Part shown: positions 32,262 through 43,454 of the stretch, one piece after another | How the letters are laid out: each line of letters opens with the position of its first letter | Position numbering within the stretch: the stretch's first letter is position 1 | Origin: Dioscorea cayenensis subsp. rotundata | Lineage: Eukaryota; Streptophyta; Magnoliopsida; Dioscoreales; Dioscoreaceae | DNA: 64,000 bases | Direction of reading: 5' to 3' | Assembly: GCF_009730915.1 (NCBI RefSeq) | Contig: NC_052477.1 | Span: 27,360,578-27,424,577, forward strand | Notes under the pieces: generated by a model | Databases searched by the model: none | What the model saw: only the letters and a program-made list of their open reading frames with translations | Told to the model about the DNA's origin: nothing | Program-made: the position numbers and the translations under genes

Positions 32262-35200
32262 ATGGCTGATGATGAATGCATTATTGATTGCGGGACAATG
32301 CATACTATTTTGACAAGAAAAATATATTTTATATCTTTATCAATGAGAAAGGCATGTATAGCCACAATAGCAGGGTCATCATACCTCGTTGAAGGTTATA
32401 GAGAAGTAGTATTGATGTTGCCAAATGGGACATCCTTGCAGATGAAAAATGCTCTCTATTCCCTTAAGTCTATGAGGAACCTTTTAAGCTTTAAAGATAT
32501 ACGTCTCAATGGATATCATTTAGAGACGATTGATAAGGAAGGAAAAGAATATCTTCATATTACACGAATTATTTCATATCAAAAACGTGTAATTGAACGC
32601 TTTCCCTATATATCTTCAGGATTATATTTTACACGTATCAAAGTGATGGAATCACATGCGGTATTAACCCGGAAGGTTAATGACCCAAAGATATTTAAAA
32701 TATGGCATGAAAGACTTGGACACCAAGGTGCTATTATGTTGCGCCGAATTGTTACTAGTTCTCATGGACACCCACTGAAGGATTATGAAATCTTAACAAA
32801 TAATGAATATGCATGTTCAGCATGGTCAATGAGAAAGCTAATAACCAGACCTTCGACAACTAAGGTGATAAGTGAATCTCCTAAATTTTTAAAAAGAATA
32901 CAAAGAAACATATGTGGACCACTACATCCATCATGTGGACCATTTAGGTATTTTATGGTTTTAATCGATGCATCGACTAGATGGTCCCATGTATCACTTT
33001 TGTCTACAAGGAATGTAGCTTTTGTAAGGCTATTGGCACAAATTATCAGGCTTAAAGCCCAATTTCCATATTATCCCATAAAGACAATTCGTCTTGATAA
33101 TGCTGGTGAATTTTCATCAAAATCATTTTATGATTATTGTATGGCAGTTGGAATACATGTTGAGCATCTAGTAGCTCATGTACATACCCAAAATGGGTTG
33201 GCGGAGTCATTAATTAAAAGACTCCAGATTATTGCTCGTCCAATGTTAATAAGGACGAAACTGCCTACACGTGTGTGGGGTCATGCTATTTTGCATACTG
33301 CAACTTTAATACGGATCGACCCACTGCATGTAATTCATATTCACCACATCAACTTGTTATGGGAAAAAAACCTGATATTTCACATATGAGAATATTTGGT
33401 TGTGTAGTATATGTGCTAATAACACCAACAAATCGTACAAAAATGGGTCCACAACGCAAACTTGGTATATATGTTGATACGATTCTCCTTCAATTATACG
33501 ATATTTAGAGCCATTAACGGGAGACGTATTTACTATAAGATTTGCAAATTGCTATTTTGATGAATCAGTGTTCCCTTCATTAGGGGGAGAAATGATTACT
33601 CAAAACAAACAAAAAAAAATTAATTGGAATGCATCACGATTACATACATATGATCATCGTACCAATGAATGTGAACTTGAAGTTCAAAGGATCATTAAAT
33701 TGCAAAATATTGCAAATGAAATACCTGATGCATTTACTGATACTAAAATAGTAACCAAACCATATATACCAGCTGCCAATGCTCCTGTAAGAATTGAGAT
33801 TCCTAAAACTCCGTTGAAAGAAATAAAATAGAAAATAAATCACGACAAAAACGTGGAAGACCAATTGGCGCCAAAAATTCAGCTCCTATAAAAAGGAAGC
33901 AGAAAAATAAAGAAAGGGATCTCCCATGTAAAAAGAGAGAGGAAATTATAAAACCCTCAGAACAAATTAATGAAGAATCAATGATGAATGATATTTCTGA
34001 AAATATTGAAAATTCAATTTGCTATGTAGATGATGGTCAAAGAATGAATCAGCATGAGACCGAAATAAATGATATATTCATCTATAATGTGCCTACAGAT
34101 ATAGAAATAAATACTGATAATGATCCAGAGCCACGATCTATTAAAGAATGTCGACAAAGAAATGATTAGCCAAAATGGAAAGAAGCTATCCAAGCTGAGC
34201 TAAATTCCCTATCAAAATGTGAGGTGTTTTTGTCGATAGTACCAACACCAGAAGGGATACAACCAATAGCTTATAAATGGGTGTTCGTGAGAAAATGAAA
34301 TGAAAATAATGAAATTGTAAGGTACAAAGCAAGACTGGTTGCTCAAAGTTTTTCTCAAATGCCTGGTATTGATTATGAAGAAACATATTCTCCTGTAATT
34401 GATAGAATTACTTTTCGATTTTTAATTGCCATGACAGCAAGTAATAAATTAGGTATGCAATTGATGGATGTTGTCAAAGCATATCTATATGGATTACTTG
34501 AAATGACATATATATGAAAATCCCAGAAGGATATAAAATAACATACATTACAAATCAACAACATTTATACTCTATTAAATTGCAGAGATCTCTCTATGGA
34601 TTAAAACAATTTGAACGAATGTGATATAACCGTCTCAATGAATATCTTATAAAAGAAGGGTATGAAAATAATAGTAGATGCCCATGTGTGTTTATTAAAA
34701 ATTATACTAACGGTTTTGTTGTGATAGCAGTATATGTGGATGATTTAAATCTTGTAGGCACTCCTTTTGAAATTGCAAATGTAGCATCATATCTGAGGAA
34801 AGAATTTGAAATGAAAGATTTGGGAAATACCAAATTCTGTCTAGGTATACAAATCGAGCACTTATCCTCAAGAATATTTGTGCATCAATTAAACTATATC
34901 GAAAAGGTGCTGAAGAGATTCAATATGGAGAAGGCTTATCCACTGAGTATGCCAATGGTCGTCCGCATTCTTGATGTTCAGAAAGATCCATTTCGCCCAC
35001 CTGAAGAAGGAAAGATCATTCTTGGTCCAGAAACTCCATATTTAAGTGCAATCGGTGCATTAATGTACCTTGCAAATAATACAAGACCAGATATAGCTTT
35101 TGTAGTAAATCTTCTTGCAAGATACAACTCTACACCGATACTAAGACACTGGAATTGAGTAAAAGATGTACTACGTTATTTACAAGGAACTACAGATCTT

Positions 35201-35751
35201 GGTTTATTTTATCCACAAAAATCTTCATCCAACCTTACAGGCTTTGCTGATGCTGGGTATCTATTTGATCCCCACAAAGGGCGATCTCAAACTAGATATA
35301 TATATTTTTTGTAATGGTACAGCTATCTCATGGCATTCCACAAAACAAACTCTTATAGTCACTTCATCAAATCATGCTGAAATTCTAGCTCTTCACGAAG
35401 CAAGTCGTGAATGCCAATGGTTGCGATCTATGATTGGTCATATACAGACATCATGCAAAATTACCAACTGTTACAACAAATGCTACAATAATTTATGAAA
35501 ACAACAGTGCTTGTATTTCTCAAATACAAGGAGGTTATATTAAAGGTGACAGAACAAAGCATATATTACCAAAATTTTTCTACACTAATGATCTCCTGAA
35601 AGAAGGCGTTATAGAAGTTCAAAAGATTCAATCCAATGAGAATGAAGCTGATCTATTCACAAAATCACTTCCTAAGTACATTCACCAAAGACTTATACAC
35701 AAAATCGGGATGAGAAGACTTAAGGATGTAAGTACTTCTGATATAAGTTAA
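32262..35751 (+). pseudogene. Copia pol (protease, integrase, RT, RNase H), broken
   Basis: Protease-like IIDCGTMHTIL at about 32281-32313; the family has D-S/T-G-A/T, so Cys replaces the middle residue. Then GAG-pre-integrase KIWHERLGH (about 32700) and an integrase core with Asp in VLIDASTRW, Asp in IRLDNAGEF and Glu in QNGLAES. RT stretches (RYKARLVAQSF, about 34320; AVYVDDLNLVG, about 34729-34761) and RNase H (SNHAEILALHEASRECQW, about 35370) follow. Internal stops occur at about 33389, 34168, 34297, 34515, 34622 and 35158, with frameshifts between 33360 and 33570 and near 35290. Confidence 0.88.
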
Positions 35752-35970
35752 AAGTTATTTATTTGAGGGGGAGACTGTATTTTTTTTTTCCTTCGCCAAG
35801 GTTTTATCCGAATGGGTTTTTCCAATGCAAGGTTTTTAATAAGGCAGTAATCCTCAAATATACCAAGGATAGTGTACTCTTTTTCCTTAGCCAGGTTTTT
35901 ATTCTACTGGGTTTTTCCTAGCAAGGTTTTAATGAGGCATATCCTTTGGGTGTAGACATCCGAGGGGGAG

Positions 35971-36270
35971 TGTTATGAATATTACAAATGGATGCCTACT
36001 GTAGCTATATCACTGTAGCAGCCGTTAGTACTGTTACTATTCCACCTACCAGGGTATTTTGGACCGTCGATCAAATCGATCCTGACCGTTCATTCAACTC
36101 TTGTAAACCTATAAATACCCCCTTTTCACTTGTATATTTTGATATAGAAAAGAAAAGAAAAGAAGAAATAAGAGGAAGAAAATTAAAGAAGTAAATTATC
36201 AAGGTGTTTGGTAAATATTCTGGCTCTTTATTCTAATTATTCTCTTTATATTCATAAAATATTTTTCACA
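35971..36270 (+). repeat. 3' LTR of the Copia element
   Basis: Starts TGTTATGAAT, ends TTTTTCACA. Compared with the 5' LTR it lacks about 20 bp around position 48 and has scattered, mostly transition, differences. It is preceded by the polypurine tract GAGGGGGAG (35962-35970). Confidence 0.9.
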
Positions 36271-36275
36271 TAATA

Positions 36276-36974
36276 GGGTTTTTCTAAATAGTAGAGATTT
36301 GGGTCACTTGAGTAATTGATTTCAAATTCGAATCTTTGTATATGCAGAAAACACCGGTAAAAAAAGTCTGCCCTCTTATAAGGCTCTCAGTATCTTTCTT
36401 GGACTAGTTTAGAGCCTGTAATTCCTAGAATAACAGTAATTAAAAAAAACAAAAACAAAAATAAAAATAAAATTAGCCTAATGAAGTTGGTTAAAAAGAG
36501 TCATGTGCATTTTACATCCCTCTCAAGAAAGAGAATCTATTTGTAATTTTTAAAAATACATAGTCAAGACTTCAAAACTTAGTGTTTAAATGTTGAAAAT
36601 TTCTATTTATTTATTTATTTATTTATTTTTAAAAATATTAACTGGTTTTAGCATGCTGCAACTTCAACTATAGGGTGTTCATTTCGGTAGAATTGAAAGA
36701 AGTGAAGGGAAGTGGTCTGACTTTCCTCACTTCTGATATTTATTTATGCTGAAGTAAGGGAAGTATCACTTCTCTCACTTTCAACGGAATTGGATTTTGA
36801 ACTAACCCCATTTCAATCATTTTTAAATTATTAAAATTGAGAAAAGTGAGTTAATTTATAAAAACTCACTCATTTTTACTTTCAAAGTCTCTTTTAAACT
36901 CATTGAATTTCATTTAACACCTAAATTTTTCGAATTTATTATCACTTTCTAACAAATAAACATAAAAAATGCTA
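36276..36974. other. Intergenic, no gene seen
   Basis: AT-rich with a (TTTA)n stretch at about 36603-36630. No coding similarity. Confidence 0.5.
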
Positions 36975-36979
36975 GTAGT

Positions 36980-37541
36980 TGTTATAAAATATAGGACCGA
37001 ATATAGCATTACTGCAGCAAAATAAATGAAAATAATGCTGAAAAATAAAGGACACAAAGATGTTACGTGGAAAACCCCTAAATAATTAGGGTAAAAACCA
37101 CGGGCAAAGATAGAAGAATTTACTAAGTGGGAAAATTTCAGGAGTTACAATCTCTCTAATAACAAGGAGAAAACCTGTACTCTCTCTTATATTAGAAGAA
37201 TAAACTAACTCTCAAAATATATTTTCCATACTTCCTCACTCTTCTTCTTTCTCTTTCTCTCTTATTTTTCTTACTCTCACTCTCACTTTGGTTCTTTACT
37301 CAAGTTGTGTGCGGAATGAGAATAAGCTTCACATATTCATAAGCCAACTAAAACCACCATTTTCCTTTAACATATGGGCACTAATCCATAGGTTAAGATC
37401 ATGGTTTAGGTAGCTAATGGTTTAAGTAAGCTATTAGTTTCTTTTGATGTGCCATTGGTTTTGGGTTGATGGTTTAAGAGGAGTTAGTTTTGGGCTATTG
37501 GTTTGGGCTAATGGATTATGATCCATTGGTTTGTGCCCACA
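36980..37541. mobile_element. Solo LTR (562 bp) with GTAGT target duplication
   Basis: Begins TGTTATAAAA and ends GTGCCCACA. It is flanked by GTAGT on both sides (36975-36979 and 37542-37546). The interior has GTGGAAAACCCC and GTAAAAACCACGGGC wording common in plant Copia LTRs. No internal region is present. It lies 290 bp upstream of the PPR start codon and may supply or disturb its promoter. Confidence 0.8.
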
Positions 37542-37830
37542 GTAGTGACATTATTTTCTCCCATTTCAAGGAAATGGCACTTTTCCGGAGATTATTTCCC
37601 CGAGATGAATGGCATAAACAAACAAAAGAATCCTGGTAGAAATAAATTTTATCTGGTAATTTATTTATTTATTTGACACAGTAATTGATATTATTTAAAA
37701 AAGAAAAAAAAAATGCTATTCCCATCTTCCATTAAAAATGATATATAACTTGATGGACGGCCAAGATCAAAAGGCAACACCATCAAAACCAACGTGATAA
37801 AAAATCACAGTCCTCCTCTTCACGACTGCG

Positions 37831-40800
37831 ATGATCTTGAAACCCTCATCGCCATCGTCTCTTCTCAAGCTCGGCCTCGCCCCAACCCTCGAATCCCTAA
37901 ATTTCCTCCTCTTCTCCATCGCCCAATCCAACAAGCTCGCCCTCATCCCCTCACTTGTATCTCAATTCACCTCCATCTCCTCCACAATCCCTCGGAGCTC
38001 TCTCCGATGCTTGATTTTCACCCTCAGTGCTCGTGGCGAGCCGGAGAGAGCTGTTCAAGTTCTGGAGACGATGAAATATGCGAATGCTGGACTTCAGGTT
38101 GATGATTTTGTTGCTAGCTCGATTGTCTCTGGGTTTACGAAGATCGGGAAACCGGAGTTAGGGTTAGGGTTTTATGAGAAGGTGGAAGAGAGGGAGGGGT
38201 TTCGGTCGGGTTTGGTGACTCTTACTGCTGTGGTGGATGCTCTTTGTATCATTGGTAGGGTTGGTGAAGCTTGTGAATTGGTGCGGGAGATGGAAAAGGG
38301 TGGTTTGGTCTTGGATGAGGTTCTGTATAGCTGTTGGATATCTGGATTGCTTAGGAATGGGGATTTGATGGAGGGGCTGAGGAAGCATTGTTTGATGGTG
38401 GAGAATGGGATAATGCCGGATGTGATTAGCTATAGTGTTGTCATTGATGGGCTCTGCAAGGAAGGGAGTGTGGAGAAGGTGGTTGGATTCTTGGATGAGA
38501 TGAAAAGAAAGGGAATTGAGCCTAATTTGGTTACTTATACATCGATAATTCAGGGGTTCTGTGTGAGAGGCAGAGTAGAAGAGGCATTCAGTGTATTGAA
38601 GAAAGTAGAGGAATCAGGTATTGTTCTGCATGAGTTTGTTTATGCCATTTTGATTCATGGTCTGTGTAAAGTCGGGGATTTTGATAGAGTTTTTGGTGTG
38701 CTTGAGGAAATGGAGGAGAAAAGGATTGTTGCTGGGGATGTGACATACAATACTGTGATTAATGGTTTGTGTAAAGCAGGGAGGATGACTAAGGCTGATG
38801 AAATGTCAAAGAGCTTTAGTGGTAATAATTTCACATACAGCACATTGTTGCATGGGTACATGAAGGATATGGATGTGGCAGGAGTAATGGAGACAAGGAG
38901 GAGGTTGGAGGAAGCTGGTATCTGTTTTGATGTTGTTACATGTAATGTGCTTATCAAGGCTTTGTTCATGGTGCGCATGGTTGAAGATACCGTGAAGCTG
39001 TTCAATGAAATGCCACAAATGGGTCTGGCTGCAAATTGTGTTACTTATTGTACAATGGTTGATGGTTGTTGTAAATCAGGTAAGATTGATGAGGCGCTGC
39101 AGATATTTGATCAGTATAGGCAAAAATCAGTAGCCAGAAATGCTGCTTGTCATAACTGTCTCATTAGAGGACTATGTAATGAACAATTGGTCGAAATTGC
39201 TGTTGAAGTGTTTGAGGACCTTATTGAGAAAAATCTAGTTCTTGATACTTCTATTTGCAGGACATTGACCAGAGCCCAGTTTGTAGATGGCGGTGAAGAG
39301 AAGGTCATAAAGTTTATTCAAAAGATGCAAAAATTAGACCCTAAATTACTCTCATTCCTATCGAACGATGCTGTTGCTTTCTTATGCAGAAACAATTGTT
39401 TCGAAGGGGCACTAGAAATCTATTTTCTGATGAGAGGAAGCGGCATTGTGATTACAAGCAAGTCATATTATCTACTTCTTAAAAAACTTGTTCAAGGGCA
39501 AATGAAACATGTCAGTCAGATGATCATGAATGACTTTGTTAAAGCATGTGGCATGTTTGAGTCTAGGGTGATTAACATACTGTTATTTTACCTATGCAAA
39601 AGGAATGTTGATGTGGCCATTCAATTTCTGGGTATTATGGGGAAGCAAAGCGTGTCTGTCAGGGTTTTGACTGCTATTGTTTGTGCACTAAAGAATGAAA
39701 ACAGAGCTAATGATGCTTATGAGGTTCTCATGGCAGCTGAAAAAAATGGTTTATCTTTAGATGTAGTTGTTTATTCATCAGTTGTGGATCGTCTTTGCAA
39801 GGAAGGTCATCTTGGCACTGCATTAGATCTCTGTGAAAGTATGAAAATGAAGGGAATGTCTCCCAACATTGTTATATATAACTCAGTGATCAATGTTTTA
39901 TGTCGCCAAGGATCTCTTGTTGTGGCTTTTAGGTTATTCGATTCTTTGGAGCACAATAATGTGTATCCTACTGCTGTCACCTATGCAATTCTTATTAGTG
40001 CGTTAGCTAGGGAAGGATTCATGCGAGATGCAAAAGATTTGTTTGGAAAGATGGTTGGTAAGGGCATAACCCCAAACACACGCATATATAATATATTGAT
40101 TAATGGATATTGCAACTTTGGCTTAATAGAAGAGGCACAGAAACTTATAATGGATATGGATGACAATTGCTTACAGCTAGATGCTTTTACAGTTAGTGCA
40201 GTGATCAGTGGCTTTTGTCTGGAAGGTGACATACAGGGCGCATTAGATTTATTCACTCTCCAAAAAAGAAGAGAGAAATTTCCAGATTTTCTTGGCTTCA
40301 TGAATTTAATAAAAGGTCTCTTTTATAACGGTAGAGTGGAGGAAGCAAGGAGCATTTTGAGAGATATGCTGCAGTGTGCAGAAGTCGTCAATCTGATAAA
40401 TCATGCTGGGGATGAGCTGAACATTGATGAGTCATTAGTTAGTCTTCTTGGTCTTGCATGTGATCAGGGAAGAATCAAAGAAGTCATTGATGTCCTTAAT
40501 GAAGTGAGATTGACCGCTTTTCCTACGTGGAGGTCTGAAAGTGACTATAGAATCAAACACATGAAGAGGTTGCAGGATGGAGGGGATTTTACTACTGATG
40601 TTAAAATGACAGGGTCTGGAGAAGGAGACATTCCCCTTATGGAGGCAGAAGTTCCTAGACACCTGTATAACATTTCAAAATCAAAAAATATTACTGCAGA
40701 CATGGTTGATATGAGCAACAAATTCTGCAAGTTGGGTGAAGAAAATGGCAGGAACAATGATCATGATCATCTGATTGGAAAATCTCTGTCACATGATTTC

Positions 40801-40899
40801 GACTCATACTATTGCATCATAGCCTCACTTTGTTCTAAAGGCGAGCTGCAAAAAGCTAATAGTGTTGTGAGAGCAATGCTTCTTTCAGAAAATTGCTAG
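37831..40899 (+). CDS. P-class pentatricopeptide repeat (PPR) protein, At5g57250-like
   Basis: Single-exon protein of 1022 residues. PPR proteins bind organellar RNA with one base per 35-residue helical repeat and act in RNA processing, stability or translation. From about residue 93 there are some 20 repeats, with clear units such as PDVISYSVVIDGLCKEGSVE and PNTRIYNILINGYCNFGLIE; those in the middle third (about 440-640) are degenerate. No E, DYW or PLS features are seen, so P-class. The N-terminus (MILKPSSPSSLLKLG) is rich in Ser/Leu without acids, compatible with a mitochondrial presequence. The last 170 residues or so are largely repeat-free and polar. Overall wording recalls Arabidopsis At5g57250 (mitochondrial), from memory. 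No other in-frame upstream ATG is supported. A solo LTR ends 290 bp upstream. Confidence 0.93.
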   Translation: MILKPSSPSSLLKLGLAPTLESLNFLLFSIAQSNKLALIPSLVSQFTSISSTIPRSSLRCLIFTLSARGEPERAVQVLETMKYANAGLQVDDFVASSIVSGFTKIGKPELGLGFYEKVEEREGFRSGLVTLTAVVDALCIIGRVGEACELVREMEKGGLVLDEVLYSCWISGLLRNGDLMEGLRKHCLMVENGIMPDVISYSVVIDGLCKEGSVEKVVGFLDEMKRKGIEPNLVTYTSIIQGFCVRGRVEEAFSVLKKVEESGIVLHEFVYAILIHGLCKVGDFDRVFGVLEEMEEKRIVAGDVTYNTVINGLCKAGRMTKADEMSKSFSGNNFTYSTLLHGYMKDMDVAGVMETRRRLEEAGICFDVVTCNVLIKALFMVRMVEDTVKLFNEMPQMGLAANCVTYCTMVDGCCKSGKIDEALQIFDQYRQKSVARNAACHNCLIRGLCNEQLVEIAVEVFEDLIEKNLVLDTSICRTLTRAQFVDGGEEKVIKFIQKMQKLDPKLLSFLSNDAVAFLCRNNCFEGALEIYFLMRGSGIVITSKSYYLLLKKLVQGQMKHVSQMIMNDFVKACGMFESRVINILLFYLCKRNVDVAIQFLGIMGKQSVSVRVLTAIVCALKNENRANDAYEVLMAAEKNGLSLDVVVYSSVVDRLCKEGHLGTALDLCESMKMKGMSPNIVIYNSVINVLCRQGSLVVAFRLFDSLEHNNVYPTAVTYAILISALAREGFMRDAKDLFGKMVGKGITPNTRIYNILINGYCNFGLIEEAQKLIMDMDDNCLQLDAFTVSAVISGFCLEGDIQGALDLFTLQKRREKFPDFLGFMNLIKGLFYNGRVEEARSILRDMLQCAEVVNLINHAGDELNIDESLVSLLGLACDQGRIKEVIDVLNEVRLTAFPTWRSESDYRIKHMKRLQDGGDFTTDVKMTGSGEGDIPLMEAEVPRHLYNISKSKNITADMVDMSNKFCKLGEENGRNNDHDHLIGKSLSHDFDSYYCIIASLCSKGELQKANSVVRAMLLSENC

Positions 40900-42387
40900 C
40901 TGTTTAACTCCATTTGAATTTGTTGCAAGGATAGCACTTGGTCTACTATATGCTGCAGTTTCCAACCAGCCTGAGGTATGCAAACGTTTTGCATTACTTT
41001 TCCTGCTACATATTAATTGTGTGGAATTCCTTTCTTTGTTTTTTGTTTACTCATCTCTCATTTATTTTTTCTGCATATTGTTCGTATCTTTATCTTTCAT
41101 CATCAGCTTCACATGCTTTGGATCATCTGTGCGCAAGTTGTTCTGACTGCTGAAATTTTAACAGAGTGCTTTTCAACAGCATCAATTATTTTGGTGAGTC
41201 TGTAGTAATTACAAAAGTTCATGCATGCTAAAAATTCCAATTTAAACTGTATTTTAAATTTTGTAAATCACTTCTTCCTGAATAATGTCTGTGTCAAATT
41301 GGAATTTATGCAAATTTCATCAATTATAAACATAGCAGGGTTCCATAGATGTTGAGTTGATTAGATGGATATCTCCGATTCAGAATTAGAAGATGATGTC
41401 TATTAATAATGGCTCTCAGTGAGTGTTACCCGGTCATGTATCCATAGGAGTGTATGTACCTGTTCTAGATATGGTATGATATACTAGGGACATGTTTAGA
41501 TCAGTTTATACTTTATTGCTATGTGATCCTACTTAACTTTGGTTTATTAAAACAAAAAATTTTTGGTTTCAATTATGTCCTTTCCATTCTATTTTTATTT
41601 TTTTTCCTTTTTGGTTTCAATCTTAATCTTTATTTTAATTATTTGTCTTTTTAACTCCATAATTTTCTTTTTTTTATCTTTTATAAATTGATTCTAATTT
41701 TTTCAAATCTTAATGGTGATTTTATGATTTTAAGAATTTCATTTTACTTTATTTAAATTTAATATGGTTTAGATCTATTGTTCTATACTCTATTTCTCTA
41801 GAAACAATTTGTTTTTACTAGAATGTTATCGACCATTCTCAAAACAATGTGATTCACATTTCTATACATACACACACGTATGTGTATTTATTTGTTTATT
41901 TATTTATTTAAGACCGTGATCATATATCTAATTGTCATTAAATTAAAGTGGGGATAATTAACACCCATATCCATGGCCTATATCACTGGAAGGCTTTTTT
42001 CTATTGATATTCTTGGTTGTTATCATTTTTCAAACTAAATTTCAAGCAAAAAATGGTGGTTTTACCATCAAATTTGCAAGAGTCCCCAGTCTTACTGTCT
42101 CACTTACAACAGTGTTGTCACTTTTCGCCATAGGCTTGTAGCAGCTTATCTCAAGCCTTACTTAGCACGTGCTACTACTGATGCTGGCCATGGATTTGGA
42201 AAGTGAGAACTTTGGTAGCTGCAGAAGGTTATTCCACTCTCCACTGGTAGTCTTATGTTGTCTGTTGTCAGTTGATTTCTCTTTTTGACACTTCCTTTTT
42301 GTTTTTGTTTTGTTTTGTTTTTTTTGTTAAATAGTGGAAATGAATGGTTGGCAAATCAGTGGAAATTACTTGCAGTTATTCAGAAGT
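40900..42387. other. 3' flank of the PPR gene, no gene seen
   Basis: T-rich DNA that probably includes the PPR 3'UTR at its start. Short frames are low-complexity. I see no supported second gene. Confidence 0.5.
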
Positions 42388-42560
42388 CAAGAGTTCATTC
42401 CTCTTATCTAGGGGTGGCAACGAAGGTAAGAGTTCATTCCTTTTATCTAGGGGTGGTAACGGGGCGGGGCGGGGACGGGGATTCCCCATCCCTGTTTCCC
42501 CGACAGGGGAATTTGCTTCCCCATCCCCATCCCCGCGGGGATCCCCTCCCGATGGATAGA
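42388..42560. repeat. GC-rich dispersed-repeat fragment with a short duplication
   Basis: AGAGTTCATTCCTYTTATCT followed by AGGGGTGG occurs twice, about 40 bp apart, then GGGGCGGGGCGGGGACGGGG, CCCCATCCC runs and an inverted complement. AGGGGTGGCAACGGGG-type sequence is common in plant dispersed repeats. It stands out sharply against the AT-rich surroundings. Confidence 0.55.
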
Positions 42561-43454
42561 TGCATTGCAGAATGATCTGGAGTTCAGAAGGTTTCAACTC
42601 CTATTATTCAGATTCAGCAGAGAATATTTTAATCTGTGGTTGAGGTTAGACATGCTAATCTTGCAATGACAGTGTATTTATTTTTATCGTCATAAACTTT
42701 GATTTCTCGTTGTAATTTGATTTGAATTTGGGACATCTGCAGATAGAAAATCGGAATCGTACACAACCCCACCGCCAGGCTCCGGTCAGCAACATGAGAA
42801 TTTCCAGTCTTCCGAAAGCGGGTCCTAACTAACTATTTTGGTGTATAAGCCCTCATTAATTGTTGTTTTGGCTAATGAGGATGTGAAATATTCATGTCAA
42901 ATACCTGATCATTCTGTGTCTAATTGACCATTCATCACCTAATAATGAGCATTCTAAGGCTGCCTTGTGCCTGTAAACCATGTAACAAAAGCCGCATGTT
43001 TCCTCATTTATAAGAAATATTTGCCTTTGAATTTTATGATAACTTTTGGAAGGTTTCCTTTTTTTACCCGCTCGTGAAGGATGCACCATTGTCTGCGCAT
43101 CACTTTATGTTTTCTTTTACCAAATTTCTGAGTCCCAACTGGTGTTTTATCAAACAGGGGATCATAAATTTCCAAAAACAAGATTATTCAACAGAAGCAT
43201 ATATTTACAGTAATAAGCATTCAGCATACACATCATAAGAACTTTAACATCCAAACCATGTATGAAACATAAACGACTTCTTCTAGATAGCTTTAGGTAA
43301 TCTAATTGTTATTGAGCCTTGGTGTAGAACTCTAAAGCCACATAGTAGATGGAACCAAAAACAACGACACACTCATTATGTACGACCAACAAAGTTCTGA
43401 TAATGTAGCATCGTAGTATCACATAATCATTTTCGTTAGGTAGAAACTGGAATA
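42561..43454. other. Intergenic between PPR and NCA1 genes
   Basis: Probably contains the 3'UTR of the minus-strand NCA1 gene at its right end. No other feature is supported. Confidence 0.5.

Larger units (their letters stand above)
30231..36270 (+). mobile_element. Complete but decayed Ty1/Copia LTR retrotransposon (6.04 kb)
   Basis: Two similar LTRs (30231-30551 and 35971-36270), each TGTTATG...ACA, enclose gag, protease, integrase, then reverse transcriptase/RNase H, the Copia order. Flanks are TAATG (30226-30230) and TAATA (36271-36275), a 5-bp duplication with one change. A PBS-like TGTTATCAGCACG follows the 5' LTR and a purine tract GAGGGGGAG precedes the 3' LTR. By eye the LTRs differ by roughly 5-6% in substitutions, plus a deletion of about 20 bp in the 3' LTR, so insertion is not recent. 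Multiple stops and frameshifts make it non-autonomous. Confidence 0.92.

Noticed and set aside
38164..40757. Antisense frames within the PPR gene
   Set aside because: Shadows of a 1022-codon conserved frame.
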